Position numbers and translations under genes: made by a program. A stretch of 64,000 bases of DNA, taken from assembly GCA_023436225.1 (NCBI GenBank), contig JAEZKA010000101.1, forward strand, positions 124,001-188,000, read 5' to 3'. This document shows, piece after piece, positions 54,004 to 63,580 of this stretch. This DNA comes from Bacillota bacterium (GTDB lineage: Bacteria; Bacillota; Clostridia; Lachnospirales; Lachnospiraceae). Within the stretch, counting starts at the first letter, position 1; every line of letters begins with the position of its first letter. The notes under the pieces are model-generated. The model had not been told where the DNA came from. It worked only from the letters and a program-made list of their open reading frames with translations, and searched no databases.

Positions 54004-54186
54004 GCGAACTCCTTAATATAATTCATAATAACTGAATGAACTATTTATAAGCTTATGGATTTTCCATTTTTTTATTCTGGAATATAATGTATGGAAAGAC
54101 TGCAAATTCAATCTATTTTCACCGTACACATGTCTGTGTATCAAAGACATATTGTAGCTAACTGTTCGTCACACAAAGAATTTCTG

Positions 54187-54215
54187 TTGCAAAATTTGGT
54201 TTTTTCATATATGAT
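54187..54215 (+). promoter_or_regulatory. tdh-kbl promoter
   Basis: TTGCAA (54187-54192), a 17-base spacer and TATGAT (54210-54215), about 75 bases before tdh. Confidence 0.6.
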
Positions 54216-54290
54216 TATAGTAAAGAAATCAATTACTTCGGATACATAACCTATGGATTTTTTAATCTAATTTTGTAAAGGAGACGGCTT

Positions 54291-55352
54291 ATGAATGAAA
54301 ATGAAACCAAGACAATGTGGGCTCTGGTGAAGGAAAAGGCAGAACCCGGATTATGGATGAAGCGTGTTCCTATTCCATCAACCGGTAAGAACGAAGTAAA
54401 AATCAAGCTTCATAAGACTTCTATCTGCGGCACCGATGTTCACATCTATAACTGGGATGAATGGTCCAGAAAGACCATCCCAATTCCGATGACCATTGGA
54501 CATGAATTCGTCGGTGAAATTGTAGAAGTAGGGAATAATGTAGAGGGCTATGAAATCGGAGAACTGGTCTCCGGCGAAGGTCATATCGTCTGTGGCAAAT
54601 GTCGTAATTGTCTGGCGGGGCATCGCCACCTTTGCAAGGATACCCAGGGGGTAGGCGTTAATCGTAACGGTGCCTTCGCTGAGTATCTAGTGATACCCAG
54701 CACGAATGTCTGGCGCTGTGATCCTTCCATCCGGGAAGAGCTCTTCTCCTGCTTTGATCCACTTGGCAATGCCGTTCATACTGCCCTCTCCTTTGATATG
54801 GTCGGGGAAGATGTGTTGATTACAGGTGCCGGACCCATCGGTGCAATGGCAGCAGCGGTCTGCCGTCATGTAGGCGCAAGACATGTTGTTGTTACCGATG
54901 TCAATGAGTACCGATTAGAGCTTGCTAAAAAGCTGGGTGCTAACTGTATCATCAATGTATCGAAGGAAAAGGTATCCGACGTAATGAAAACACTTGGTAT
55001 GCGGGAAGGCTTTGATGTGGGTCTCGAGATGTCAGGAAGCTCGGCTGGATTCAACGATATGGTGAATAATATGAAGCACGGCGGAAAGATTGCACTCCTT
55101 GGATTACAAAAAGGAGGTACAATAATTGATTGGGATAAGATAATATTTAACGGATTAACGATTAAAGGGATCTATGGTAGAGAAATGTACGAAACCTGGT
55201 ATAAGATGTCAACAATGCTGCAAAGCGGATTATCCATTGATGATGTAATCACACACCGCTTTGACGCTATGGATTATGAAAAGGGCTTCGAGGTAATGAG
55301 ATCCGGGTATTCCGGAAAAGTAATCTTAGATTGGAGTCATATCAGCGATTAA
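54291..55352 (+). CDS. tdh: L-threonine 3-dehydrogenase
   Basis: Oxidises L-threonine to 2-amino-3-ketobutyrate with NAD+. The 353-residue zinc alcohol-dehydrogenase-type protein has the catalytic-zinc part TSICGTDVHIYNWDEW (the CGTDxHIYxWDxW signature of Tdh), GHEFVGEI, the four-cysteine structural zinc loop CGKCRNCLAGHRHLC, and the nucleotide loop ITGAGPIGAMAAAV. AAGGAG precedes the ATG. The kbl gene follows after 44 bases, so the unstable ketobutyrate is passed on directly. Confidence 0.96.
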   Translation: MNENETKTMWALVKEKAEPGLWMKRVPIPSTGKNEVKIKLHKTSICGTDVHIYNWDEWSRKTIPIPMTIGHEFVGEIVEVGNNVEGYEIGELVSGEGHIVCGKCRNCLAGHRHLCKDTQGVGVNRNGAFAEYLVIPSTNVWRCDPSIREELFSCFDPLGNAVHTALSFDMVGEDVLITGAGPIGAMAAAVCRHVGARHVVVTDVNEYRLELAKKLGANCIINVSKEKVSDVMKTLGMREGFDVGLEMSGSSAGFNDMVNNMKHGGKIALLGLQKGGTIIDWDKIIFNGLTIKGIYGREMYETWYKMSTMLQSGLSIDDVITHRFDAMDYEKGFEVMRSGYSGKVILDWSHISD

Positions 55353-55396
55353 AAAACGATAGAGAATGATACTGTAAGAAAGGATTAGGCATAGCG

Positions 55397-56593
55397 ATGG
55401 AACGGAAAGAGGATATACTAAACCATTATGTAACGGAGCTTCAAGCAATTAAGGAAGCCGGTTTGTTCAAAGGAGAAAGCCCCATCACCTCCGCTCAGGA
55501 TTCTAAAGTAACCTTGGCAGATGGGCGAACTGTAATTAACATGTGTGCAAATAATTATCTGGGACTTGCGAATCACCCCCAAATTATTGAGGCGGCAAAG
55601 CGTTCCTATGATGAGCGGGGCTATGGTTTATCCTCCGTTCGCTTTATTTGTGGAACACAGGATATTCACAAGAACTTAGAGAAGACGATAAGCCACTTTA
55701 TTGGGACCGAGGATACCATACTATATTCCTCCTGCTTTGATGCGAACGGTGGATTATTCGAGACTATTTTGACTGAAGCGGATGCTGTGATCAGTGATGA
55801 GCTGAACCATGCTAGCATTATAGATGGAATCCGTCTGTGCAAGGCAAAGCGATACCGTTATAAGAATAACAATATGGAAGACCTACGTGCCCAGCTAAAG
55901 GCCGCGGATGCTGACGGTGCCAGAATTAAGCTGATTGCAACCGACGGAGTCTTTTCCATGGATGGTATTATCGCAGATTTAAAGAGCATCTGTGATCTAG
56001 CAGATGAATTCCATGCTCTTGTGATGGTGGATGATAGTCATGCAGTAGGTTTCGTAGGAAAGACTGGCCGGGGAAGTGTGGAGTACTGTGGAGTTACCGG
56101 CAGGGTTGACATCATTACCGGCACCCTTGGTAAAGCCCTAGGCGGAGCCTCCGGCGGATATACCAGCGGAAGAAAAGAGATTATTGATCTGTTACGCCAA
56201 AGAAGTCGTCCCTATCTCTTCTCCAATACCTTAGCCCCTTCTATTGTTAGTGCAAGTCTTGAAGTATTTGCTATGCTCGATCATGACACCTCATTGCGTG
56301 ACCGACTGGAGGCTACCACTACCTATTATCGGGGACTCTTAACAAGTGCCGGTTTTGATATTGTAAAGGGGGTTCATCCCATTGTGCCAATTATGCTCTA
56401 TGACGAAAAAACTGCTGTGGAAATGGCAAAACGTATGATGGAAAAGGGAGTATATGTAGTTGCCTTCTCCTACCCTGTCGTCCCAAAGGGAAAAGCCCGC
56501 ATCAGGACCCAGGTTTCGGCAGCACATACCAGGGAAGAGATTGATTATATCGTAAAATGCTTTGTTGAAGTTAAGGAAGCGATGAGTATTTAA
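55397..56593 (+). CDS. kbl: Glycine C-acetyltransferase (2-amino-3-ketobutyrate CoA ligase)
   Basis: Splits 2-amino-3-ketobutyrate with CoA into glycine and acetyl-CoA. The 398-residue PLP enzyme of the alpha-oxoamine synthase family is intact: NMCANNYLGLANHPQII, SSVRFICGTQDIHKNLE, MVDDSHAVGFVGKTGRG (PLP-contacting Asp/His) and the Schiff-base lysine in TGTLGKALGGASGG. Neighbour tdh makes it Kbl rather than a serine palmitoyl- or 8-amino-7-oxononanoate synthase. A good terminator follows. Confidence 0.95.
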   Translation: MERKEDILNHYVTELQAIKEAGLFKGESPITSAQDSKVTLADGRTVINMCANNYLGLANHPQIIEAAKRSYDERGYGLSSVRFICGTQDIHKNLEKTISHFIGTEDTILYSSCFDANGGLFETILTEADAVISDELNHASIIDGIRLCKAKRYRYKNNNMEDLRAQLKAADADGARIKLIATDGVFSMDGIIADLKSICDLADEFHALVMVDDSHAVGFVGKTGRGSVEYCGVTGRVDIITGTLGKALGGASGGYTSGRKEIIDLLRQRSRPYLFSNTLAPSIVSASLEVFAMLDHDTSLRDRLEATTTYYRGLLTSAGFDIVKGVHPIVPIMLYDEKTAVEMAKRMMEKGVYVVAFSYPVVPKGKARIRTQVSAAHTREEIDYIVKCFVEVKEAMSI

Positions 56594-56648
56594 CGTAGTT
56601 TAAATAGAGCTTAAAACAAGATGAATTGATAAATTGTAATGAATAAGA

Positions 56649-56699
56649 ATGGACTATATACTTCCTCATACACCGAAGGAGGAACGTATTTAGTCCATT
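56649..56699 (+). terminator. Terminator of tdh-kbl
   Basis: AATGGACTATATACTTCCTC pairs with GAGGAACGTATTTAGTCCATT with few mismatches (arms 56649-56668 and 56680-56699), followed by TTTGG. It lies 55 bases after kbl. Confidence 0.75.
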
Positions 56700-56792
56700 T
56701 TGGTTATTATCAAGTCATCTGCACACTTGCATACCATGGCCACCACCTGAGCACATCATCACTGGCAGTGATTAGATTTAAGTACCTGATTT

Positions 56793-57284
56793 TTATTCAT
56801 TTTGGCCAACCAACTTCTTACACCTTTTTGACAAGGTGAAATAAACATACCAGATCACACTGAAAGCTATAACATAAGCAAGTGGAATTATTAACTCTCC
56901 AATCACCATTTCATTCACTGTTTGGTACTGCTGCTGACCATCTCCTACCAAATGCTCTCGTGATGTACGGTAAACATAGATGATGATCACATAGCAGGAC
57001 GAGATAATCGAACGTACTATTAAATATATCTTTGATGCTTTGACCAGGTTTTTCTTCAACCGATAACAATTCATTGCAGTATATAATGTAAAGATTACGA
57101 ACAAAGAACTGATTAATAAAAAAGCAATTCGAATAACCGGTATTGCCTTAAAAGCCTCGTTCACCTGTGCTGAGAGCGAAAGCGTCTGTAAAATATCAAA
57201 TGTTATTAGTGTTAAAATAAATACTAGAATAAATCCCCTTTTTTCTTCGTTGTACTCGTATGGTTTTCGAAATTCTTCATCCAT
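56793..57284 (-). CDS. DUF2569-like membrane protein
   Basis: 163 residues with four membrane segments (about 18-38, 48-68, 80-102, 126-150). The last segment followed by WYVYFTLSKRCKKLV resembles the end of DUF2569 proteins (YFxxSxRVKxTF). No function is known. The converging neighbour is kbl, and the chemoreceptor gene diverges from it. Nothing suggests an operon. Confidence 0.65.
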   Translation of the reverse strand: MDEEFRKPYEYNEEKRGFILVFILTLITFDILQTLSLSAQVNEAFKAIPVIRIAFLLISSLFVIFTLYTAMNCYRLKKNLVKASKIYLIVRSIISSCYVIIIYVYRTSREHLVGDGQQQYQTVNEMVIGELIIPLAYVIAFSVIWYVYFTLSKRCKKLVGQNE

Positions 57285-57608
57285 CGCTACCCCTCCCTCG
57301 ATATCTATGATGCTATTGCATACTCCTATATCATCCTTTAATCAGACTGTAGCATATTGACTATTTTCTAATTAAAGGAAAATACCTATTTAGATTATAT
57401 CTTGGCATACTTATTTTAGCAATAGAAGTAGGACTTAAAAATAGTAATAAATAACAGTATTTGCATTATTTACACATAAATTACATAGTTTATTCATGGA
57501 ATTTATGTTGCGAAAAATGTATAATTTAGGTAGATTGCTTATGGCAGTAGAAGTTAGTGTGATAGGGAAAAGGAGCGAATTACTAGTGATGAAAAAGGAG
57601 CGATTGAT
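57285..57608. other. Divergent gap before the chemoreceptor gene
   Basis: 324 AT-rich bases. ATGTATAATTTAGG near 57520 could be a -10 region for the chemoreceptor gene; no sigma-28 (TAAA...GCCGATAA) flagellar-type promoter was seen. No coding frame. Confidence 0.4.
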
Positions 57609-59786
57609 ATGTGGTTGAAACGAAAAGCTACACCAGCTTCAAAAAGAAATAGGAAAAAAAGTGATATCACAACTTTTAGAGTACCCAAGGTAGACATAAA
57701 GTTCAAAAAGGGAAACACCGATTCCACCAATACAGGAAAGGTTAGCTTTTTCTCAACACTGCGGTTTCGACTGATTGCTTCATTTTTCATTCCGATCACA
57801 TGTATTATCGTTCTTGGAGTTGCATCCTTTCAAAAAGCATCCACGGGCATCAAAGATAATTACAAGATTTCTACCGCCGATTCTATTAATATGGCATCAG
57901 AATATATGCGGTTCGGCTTTCAGAACGTCTTAGCAACAAGTAATCAATATGCTAGTGATAATGCTCTTACACAATATCTGTCGAACACCGGAGATATGCT
58001 GGAATTGAGTAGTACTAAATCATCTTATTCCAAGTCGATCTCCTCCCGTAAGACCACAGATGAGTTCATTGGAAATATCTATATTATCTCAGATACGGCA
58101 TTTTCAATGTCTACGACTCAGTTAAAATTTAGTGGCTTCTATGCAGGTCTTTCTGAGACTGAGATCGGAAAATATTTAAAGGAAAATCCAATGAAGATAG
58201 TCTGGGACGGTCAGGATGAATATCTGGATAATAAGCTTATGACTGAGCCCTCGGATTACATCATGCGTATTATACGTGGCTTTGGTCGTCTTGATTCTGT
58301 ATTGATCATTGATATCAAAGCAGAAGCAATAAATAAAATACTAGCAGATCTAACCATAGATAAGTCTGGTATTCTTGGCGTCATTACACCGGACGGAAAG
58401 GAGATTCTAGCAAACACCCAAAGTGAAGGAGAAAGCATCGAGAAGGAAGACTCCGCCCCTGTTTTTACTTCCGAGACCTTCTACCAGGAGGCACTGACTC
58501 AGACAGAAAGAAACGGTTCGAAAGAAATTCATTATAAAGGGGCTCCTTACCTATTCCTATATTCAAAAATAGGTGATACCGGTGCTATGATCTGTGTATT
58601 AATGCCGCAGGCGACCATTGATAAACAGGCTGACAGTATCAAGCAAATAACATTGATTATAGTCGTTATTGCATGTATTCTGGCTCTCCTTACCGCTCTT
58701 CTGTTATCTATGGGAATCGATCGTACGATACGGGGCATTAATTCTAGATTGAAGCTTGCCGCCAAAGGAGATTTCACCGTAACATTCACTTCAAAACGCA
58801 AGGATGAATTCCATATTCTAACTGAAGAAATACAAGAGACCTTCCAAAATGTTAATACATTAATTAAGCAGGTAAAGGCATCCAGTAGTGAGGTACAGCT
58901 GTCTTCCTCGGATTTATCCAGGACCTCAGAGCAATTCTTAACCTCTGCCGAGAACATCTCCAATGCAATGAATGAGATTGAGCAAGGCATCAACCAACAG
59001 GCAAAAAATGCCGAGGAATGTCTGAACCAGATGGACAGCTTGTCACAGAGAATTGAATTAGTTAGTGATAGCACAAAGGAAATCGGTCAGATCGCTGATA
59101 ATACAAAGAAGCGCATAATAGAAGGAACCTCAGCTACAGATGAGCTCAATCAACAGACCTCCTCCACCATTACAATCACTACCGATATCATTCATGAGAT
59201 CGAGAAGCTGGCAGTGAAATCCTCTTCCATCAATAATATCATTAATGTAATCAATGACATTGCCAATCAGACTAATCTGTTATCCTTAAATGCCTCTATC
59301 GAAGCTGCCCGTGCCGGTGAGTATGGTAAAGGCTTTGCGGTTGTCGCAAGTGAGATCAGAACCTTAGCTGAAATGTCAAAATCCTCTGTAAATGATATCA
59401 AGAAAATAATCAACAGCATCCAGGCGGATACTGCAGGGGTAGTAGAGATTGCGAAAAGGGCTGAAAACGTACTAACTTTACAGGAAAGCGCAGTGAGAAA
59501 TACGACAGAATCCTACCAGGATATACATGAGAGTGTTGAGAAGCTCGTTGTATTCTTAAACTATATCACAGAGAATATCTCTAATATTAATGATGCAAGA
59601 ATTAGCACCTTGGAAGCAGTTGAGAGCATCTCTGCAGTTTTGGAAGAGATTGCAGCCTCCTCCAACAATGTTAACCAGGTATCCACTGATCAGTTAACCG
59701 CCGTCAGCTCCTTGAACGAATCCGTTACAACGCTCAGTACGAATGCCGATCATCTGGTACGCACCGTTCAGAAGTTTACCATATAA
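57609..59786 (+). CDS. Methyl-accepting chemotaxis protein
   Basis: 725 residues. A long basic cytoplasmic start (1-48) precedes membrane segment 1 (about 52-72). The outer sensor (about 73-342) resembles a double-Cache domain (FGRLDSVLIIDIKAEAINKIL, IHYKGAPYLFLYSKIGDTGAMICVL). Segment 2 is about 345-368, then a HAMP domain to about 425. The signalling domain ends the protein, with the hairpin-tip hallmark NLLSLNASIEAARAGEYGKG and GFAVVASEIRTLAEMS. It should pass attractant/repellent signals to CheA; no flagellar or che genes are near. AAGGAG lies nine bases before the ATG. The ligand is unknown. Confidence 0.95.
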   Translation: MWLKRKATPASKRNRKKSDITTFRVPKVDIKFKKGNTDSTNTGKVSFFSTLRFRLIASFFIPITCIIVLGVASFQKASTGIKDNYKISTADSINMASEYMRFGFQNVLATSNQYASDNALTQYLSNTGDMLELSSTKSSYSKSISSRKTTDEFIGNIYIISDTAFSMSTTQLKFSGFYAGLSETEIGKYLKENPMKIVWDGQDEYLDNKLMTEPSDYIMRIIRGFGRLDSVLIIDIKAEAINKILADLTIDKSGILGVITPDGKEILANTQSEGESIEKEDSAPVFTSETFYQEALTQTERNGSKEIHYKGAPYLFLYSKIGDTGAMICVLMPQATIDKQADSIKQITLIIVVIACILALLTALLLSMGIDRTIRGINSRLKLAAKGDFTVTFTSKRKDEFHILTEEIQETFQNVNTLIKQVKASSSEVQLSSSDLSRTSEQFLTSAENISNAMNEIEQGINQQAKNAEECLNQMDSLSQRIELVSDSTKEIGQIADNTKKRIIEGTSATDELNQQTSSTITITTDIIHEIEKLAVKSSSINNIINVINDIANQTNLLSLNASIEAARAGEYGKGFAVVASEIRTLAEMSKSSVNDIKKIINSIQADTAGVVEIAKRAENVLTLQESAVRNTTESYQDIHESVEKLVVFLNYITENISNINDARISTLEAVESISAVLEEIAASSNNVNQVSTDQLTAVSSLNESVTTLSTNADHLVRTVQKFTI

Positions 59787-59796
59787 ATCATTACAA

Positions 59797-59831
59797 ACGA
59801 TAGAAAGTGCGCTTTACAAACCCTCTATTGT
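59797..59831 (+). repeat. 35-nt dispersed palindrome, copy D
   Basis: ACGATAGAAAG-TGCGCTTTACAAA-CCCTCTATTGT, 35 nt, 11 bases after the chemoreceptor stop and followed by CATGAAATTA, the same tail as copies A and B. Confidence 0.7.
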
Positions 59832-59844
59832 CATGAAATTAAGA

Positions 59845-59880
59845 AGAGTCGGTCGCATGATAGGTTGTGCGACAGACTCT
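59845..59880 (+). terminator. Hairpin after the chemoreceptor gene
   Basis: AGAGTCGGTCGCA pairs with TGTGCGACAGACTCT with one or two mismatches and an 8-nt loop. The following T-tract is poor, so terminator strength is uncertain. Confidence 0.55.
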
Positions 59881-60012
59881 CAATTATTGACTAAATAGTG
59901 ATCATGGCAGGAATGATAACCGATTTTATTGTTTCAAGTATCATTCTATGCTATACTCGTACTATACGACAGGACATTATAAACTCAGAAAAAGTACAGG
60001 GAGGAACAGATC

Positions 60013-60699
60013 TTGCAATATTCTATCGTTAAAAGCGCTACCTTTCTTCAGCGGCCGAATCGTTTTATTGCTCACGTTCTCGTGGATGGCAATGACGAAA
60101 TCGTTCATGTTAAGAATACAGGACGATGTAGAGAAATCCTCCAGGAGGGTACTTCGGTTATCATAGAGGAAGCTGCCAATAAGGAACGCAAGACTAAGTA
60201 TTCTCTGATTGCAGCTTACAAGGGTGAGGTATTAATCAATATAGATTCACAGATTCCTAATGCGGTAGTCTATGAAAGTATTAAAGACAACCTGATCAAG
60301 GAGCTTCCTACGGTAACGAAGCTGTCCAGAGAGGTTGTCTATGGTAATTCTCGATTTGATCTTTATTTTGAAGCAGAGTCGCAAAAAGGGTTTATAGAAG
60401 TCAAAGGAGTCACTCTTGAAGAGGACGGCGTGGCGATGTTTCCCGACGCTCCCACAGAGAGGGGTACGAAGCATATCCATGAGATGATCAAAGCTGTCCA
60501 GGAGGGATATGCCGGTTATATCTTCTTCTTAGTTCAGTTGAGGGGTGTCTGCTATTTCACTCCTAACAAAATAAGAGATCCGAAATTAGCAGAGGCACTA
60601 TCCATAGCCAGGGAAAAGGGAGTATCAATTCTTGCTTATGACTCTGTCGTTACTGAGGATGGCATCGTACTTGGTGAACCGGTAAGAATACTATTATAA
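60013..60699 (+). CDS. sfsA: SfsA family DNA-binding protein / sugar fermentation stimulation protein
   Basis: 228 residues, normal for SfsA. NRFIAHVLVDGNDEIVHVKNTGRCREIL is the conserved N-terminal OB-like part, and RFDLYFEAESQKGFIEVKGVTL with MFPDAPTERGTKHI is the nuclease-like core (D, E, K in positions of a PD-(D/E)xK fold). It was named for an effect on maltose use in E. coli; the molecular role is unclear. The start is a TTG at 60013, 8 bases after GGGAGG, and no ATG or GTG lies near. Confidence 0.93.
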   Translation: MQYSIVKSATFLQRPNRFIAHVLVDGNDEIVHVKNTGRCREILQEGTSVIIEEAANKERKTKYSLIAAYKGEVLINIDSQIPNAVVYESIKDNLIKELPTVTKLSREVVYGNSRFDLYFEAESQKGFIEVKGVTLEEDGVAMFPDAPTERGTKHIHEMIKAVQEGYAGYIFFLVQLRGVCYFTPNKIRDPKLAEALSIAREKGVSILAYDSVVTEDGIVLGEPVRILL

Positions 60700-60865
60700 A
60701 AGTTATCGAATATCGTAAAACATCGAACCATTCAAATCAAATAGACTGTTACTTAATGAATTGTGTTAATATTCGTTATCCGGGAGTAAGTCTCTATATG
60801 CAGACACCTTCTAGTCGACACGCTTTGCCCGACTACGGATTGCACTGTAATATTGATCATTCTGA

Positions 60866-61969
60866 TTACTTTAGGAAATAATTCTTAAGATCCTCAAAAT
60901 AGGCTGACAGCACTTCCCTATTCAAGCTGTAGAATACCTTATTCGCATTGACCTCTGCCTTTAGTAAGCCTTCACTAAGTAATGAATTCACATGATAAGA
61001 GATGGTAGCCGTTGACAGCTGTAATTCATTGGCCAGCTCCTTCCCATAGAAAGGCTTTCGCCCTGCCATTTCCAGGATATCTACTTTGCTCTTATCACCT
61101 AACAGCTTACCGATATTAACAATATCCTCTGTCTTTATTCTCTTACCTATAATGCTAAAATCCTTACTCATCATAATTCCGATTCGAAGAACCTCTGGCT
61201 TGGAGGGATCATCCGCATCCATGGACAAGGCTACGCAAAAGGGCTGAAATAAGTGAGGAACAAGGATTGTACCAGCAGAACGTCTTTCCCAAGAGATATT
61301 AAGCTTCTCTCTAATGGTATCGATAATATCGTTTTCCTTCTGAAATTCACTCCAATATTCATAAAAAGCTTCCTCAAGCTTACGAATGGATGCCTGATGT
61401 CTGCTTACCATCAGCCGGATCGTCTCTGCGAGTAAGCTGTGAACTTCATTATAAAAGACCTCCTGATGATTAAATATCTTTATAATCTCCCATTTGACTT
61501 CACTTTCTAAGGAGGAACTCTCAAGAAAAGCGATAAGATCAGTGAGATTACTTAACTTCTCCTTTGATGTATTGAGATATTCCTCCGCATCGATTAATCC
61601 TGCATAGCTTTTAACCTTTTTCTCCTCCTCCATGGATCCAAAGACTTGAGCATAGGGGACTAGCTGATTATTATAATCATGGAAATTCCAGAGGATGGAT
61701 AGCGCTGAGTAGGTTAAAAAGCCCGCATTCCGCGCCTTAAAGAGAAATTCAATACGATCCCTTCTATCAGAAAAGTGCGACTTCACATCAGTATAGATGG
61801 GATGAATAATATGGTATTTCTCATTAATATCCTCAATACTACTCTGCTGCAAATTGGCATATCTTTCAAAGGTTTCCTCCATATCATCCTTATTGATAAA
61901 ATAATATAGGAGCAAAAAGGCTTCATCTACCAGATTAGCCCGCTGTAATATCTTCAACTTCTTCTCCAC
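60866..61969 (-). CDS. ArsR-like winged-helix regulator with long N-terminal domain
   Basis: About 367 residues. The last 75 hold an ArsR-type winged helix (SKVDILEMAGRKPFYGKELANELQLSTATISYHVNSLLSEGLLKAE). The first 280 residues are mostly helical and of unknown function, with no metal-binding cysteine motif. I favour the GTG at 61969, which has GGAGGAG seven bases upstream; the frame is open to an ATG at 61990 without a good site. Either way the gene begins inside the end of the MFS exporter gene, so the two are coupled, and it probably controls the exporter. Confidence 0.82.
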   Translation of the reverse strand: MEKKLKILQRANLVDEAFLLLYYFINKDDMEETFERYANLQQSSIEDINEKYHIIHPIYTDVKSHFSDRRDRIEFLFKARNAGFLTYSALSILWNFHDYNNQLVPYAQVFGSMEEEKKVKSYAGLIDAEEYLNTSKEKLSNLTDLIAFLESSSLESEVKWEIIKIFNHQEVFYNEVHSLLAETIRLMVSRHQASIRKLEEAFYEYWSEFQKENDIIDTIREKLNISWERRSAGTILVPHLFQPFCVALSMDADDPSKPEVLRIGIMMSKDFSIIGKRIKTEDIVNIGKLLGDKSKVDILEMAGRKPFYGKELANELQLSTATISYHVNSLLSEGLLKAEVNANKVFYSLNREVLSAYFEDLKNYFLK

Positions 61970-63245
61970 TTGTAATCTCCTCCACTTCATCCTGCTTTAT
62001 AGCAAGAAATCGTTTTTTCCCGCATAGCATGGTACTTACAATGATATCAATTATACCAGCTATTAAGAATAATACAACCGTTGGAGTGAAGCCTGCAAGT
62101 ATACTTACCAGAAAGGATACAACGGGCATCGCAGCCGCACAGCAGGCAATGAATATAGAAGATACTCGTGCGATATAATCCTCTTGAATATTGCGCATAA
62201 ATTCAACACTGCAAAACGTTGACAATAAAGCGACGGCTACTCCCACGACAAAGGAGGTTATTGATACCAAGATATAGATCAGTACCTCGGAGGTAATAAA
62301 ACTTCCTGCCATTACAAATGTCAGATAATAAACACCGATGGAATATGCGCTGAAGGATGCTATTCCCCGTTTACTCAATTTGACGCTGGCATAAGGATAG
62401 CTGGCTGCACCTACAATCATTCCAATGCTTATTCCAAATCCCAGAACTGATAACATAATCTCATTTACCTTAAGCACTTCACTGACCAAGGGAGCCTGCA
62501 GACTGTTAAAGGGAACCAAAACAGCATTCAGGAATACCGCCAATAGTACAAAATACCGCAGATTGGAATCGTGCATCACATAACTGAACCCTCCCTTTAA
62601 GCTATCAAGGTATTCCTTGGCATCAATCCTTCCTCTTGCCAATTTCTCTTCCTTTACTCTTAGCGTCATGATAATGATTGCTGACAGGAAAAAGGTTGCC
62701 ATGTCAATATAGATTGCAGCTGATAAGGAAAACATCGAAATGATCACACCTGCCGCACCCAGACCAATCAGCTCCATCACACTGCAGGCACTGGAGCTTA
62801 AGGACAGTCCAAATGAGTAATACTCTTTATCCAGGAGCTTCGGTAATAACGAGGACGAAGCAGGCCCACGAAAGGCTTCTGCACTAGAGATAATAATCGT
62901 CACCACAAGCAGCAGCCATTGATTTAGGAAGCCAAATAGAAATCCCGTCGCAATGAAGCCGACACAGAGACCTCGAATGATATCAGTTACTATCATGATC
63001 TGTTTTTTATTTCTCCCCTCAATTGCCGCTCCGGCAAAGGGCTGCAGAAAAATCGTGGGTATTCGATTTACACCAAATATAATCGCTGACCAGGCAGCAC
63101 TCTGTGTAAGCTGATATACTAACCAGGTCATGGCGATACTATCAATCGAATCTCCAAAACGATTGATTACTGCAGCTATGATTGTCTTCATATATTCCTT
63201 TTGTCTTAGTATCTGTTTGTATCCTATCTTTTCTTCTCCGTTCAT
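61935..63245 (-). CDS. MFS efflux transporter
   Basis: 436 residues with about twelve membrane segments. INRFGDSIDSIAMTWLVYQLTQSAAWSAIIFGVNRIPTIFLQPFAGAAIEGRNKK in pieces is typical of the MFS_3 / macrolide-efflux-like group (MefA-type), including the DR/K-rich loop between segments 2 and 3. It likely exports a drug or metabolite. The 3' end overlaps the regulator gene by 35-56 bases, depending on the start chosen. Confidence 0.88.
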   Translation of the reverse strand: MNGEEKIGYKQILRQKEYMKTIIAAVINRFGDSIDSIAMTWLVYQLTQSAAWSAIIFGVNRIPTIFLQPFAGAAIEGRNKKQIMIVTDIIRGLCVGFIATGFLFGFLNQWLLLVVTIIISSAEAFRGPASSSLLPKLLDKEYYSFGLSLSSSACSVMELIGLGAAGVIISMFSLSAAIYIDMATFFLSAIIIMTLRVKEEKLARGRIDAKEYLDSLKGGFSYVMHDSNLRYFVLLAVFLNAVLVPFNSLQAPLVSEVLKVNEIMLSVLGFGISIGMIVGAASYPYASVKLSKRGIASFSAYSIGVYYLTFVMAGSFITSEVLIYILVSITSFVVGVAVALLSTFCSVEFMRNIQEDYIARVSSIFIACCAAAMPVVSFLVSILAGFTPTVVLFLIAGIIDIIVSTMLCGKKRFLAIKQDEVEEITSGEEVEDITAG

Positions 63246-63580
63246 AATAATCCCCTTTCATTGTTAAAATATTTTTTCCATATATTGTTGTTAGATACAA
63301 ATCTAACATATCATTCTACGAATGTCAATCATAATGTTTGATTGTTTTCTAAATATATCATCGATATACATCTAACATAAGACATAACCTTGATAAGCTG
63401 TCTCTGCACCTTCTAATTATCTCTGTTTACTCTCCCATTTTGAAATAAAAATTGCACCTTGGACATTCGATATATCTCTAATGTCCAAGGTGCAATTTTT
63501 TTACTATATTTTTAGGAACCAACCTGTTTTCGGTGTAATCCCATTTATGAACTTCAAAATTGTGGAGCATAAGTTTATGA
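63246..63580. other. Gap before the MFS gene
   Basis: No coding frame. It holds the terminator at 63451-63496 and, near 63285-63380, AT-rich sequence with two related TAACATA-type stretches (AAATCTAACATATC and CATCTAACATAAG) that may be regulator sites for the exporter unit. Confidence 0.4.
63451..63496. terminator. Strong bidirectional terminator
   Basis: A perfect 17-bp stem ATTGCACCTTGGACATT / AATGTCCAAGGTGCAAT with a 12-nt loop, flanked by T7 on the plus side and A5 on the other. It ends the minus-strand gene at 63581. Confidence 0.9.

Noticed and set aside
56639..56839. 66-codon plus-strand frame after kbl
   Set aside because: It covers the terminator hairpin and then the antisense of the DUF2569-like gene.
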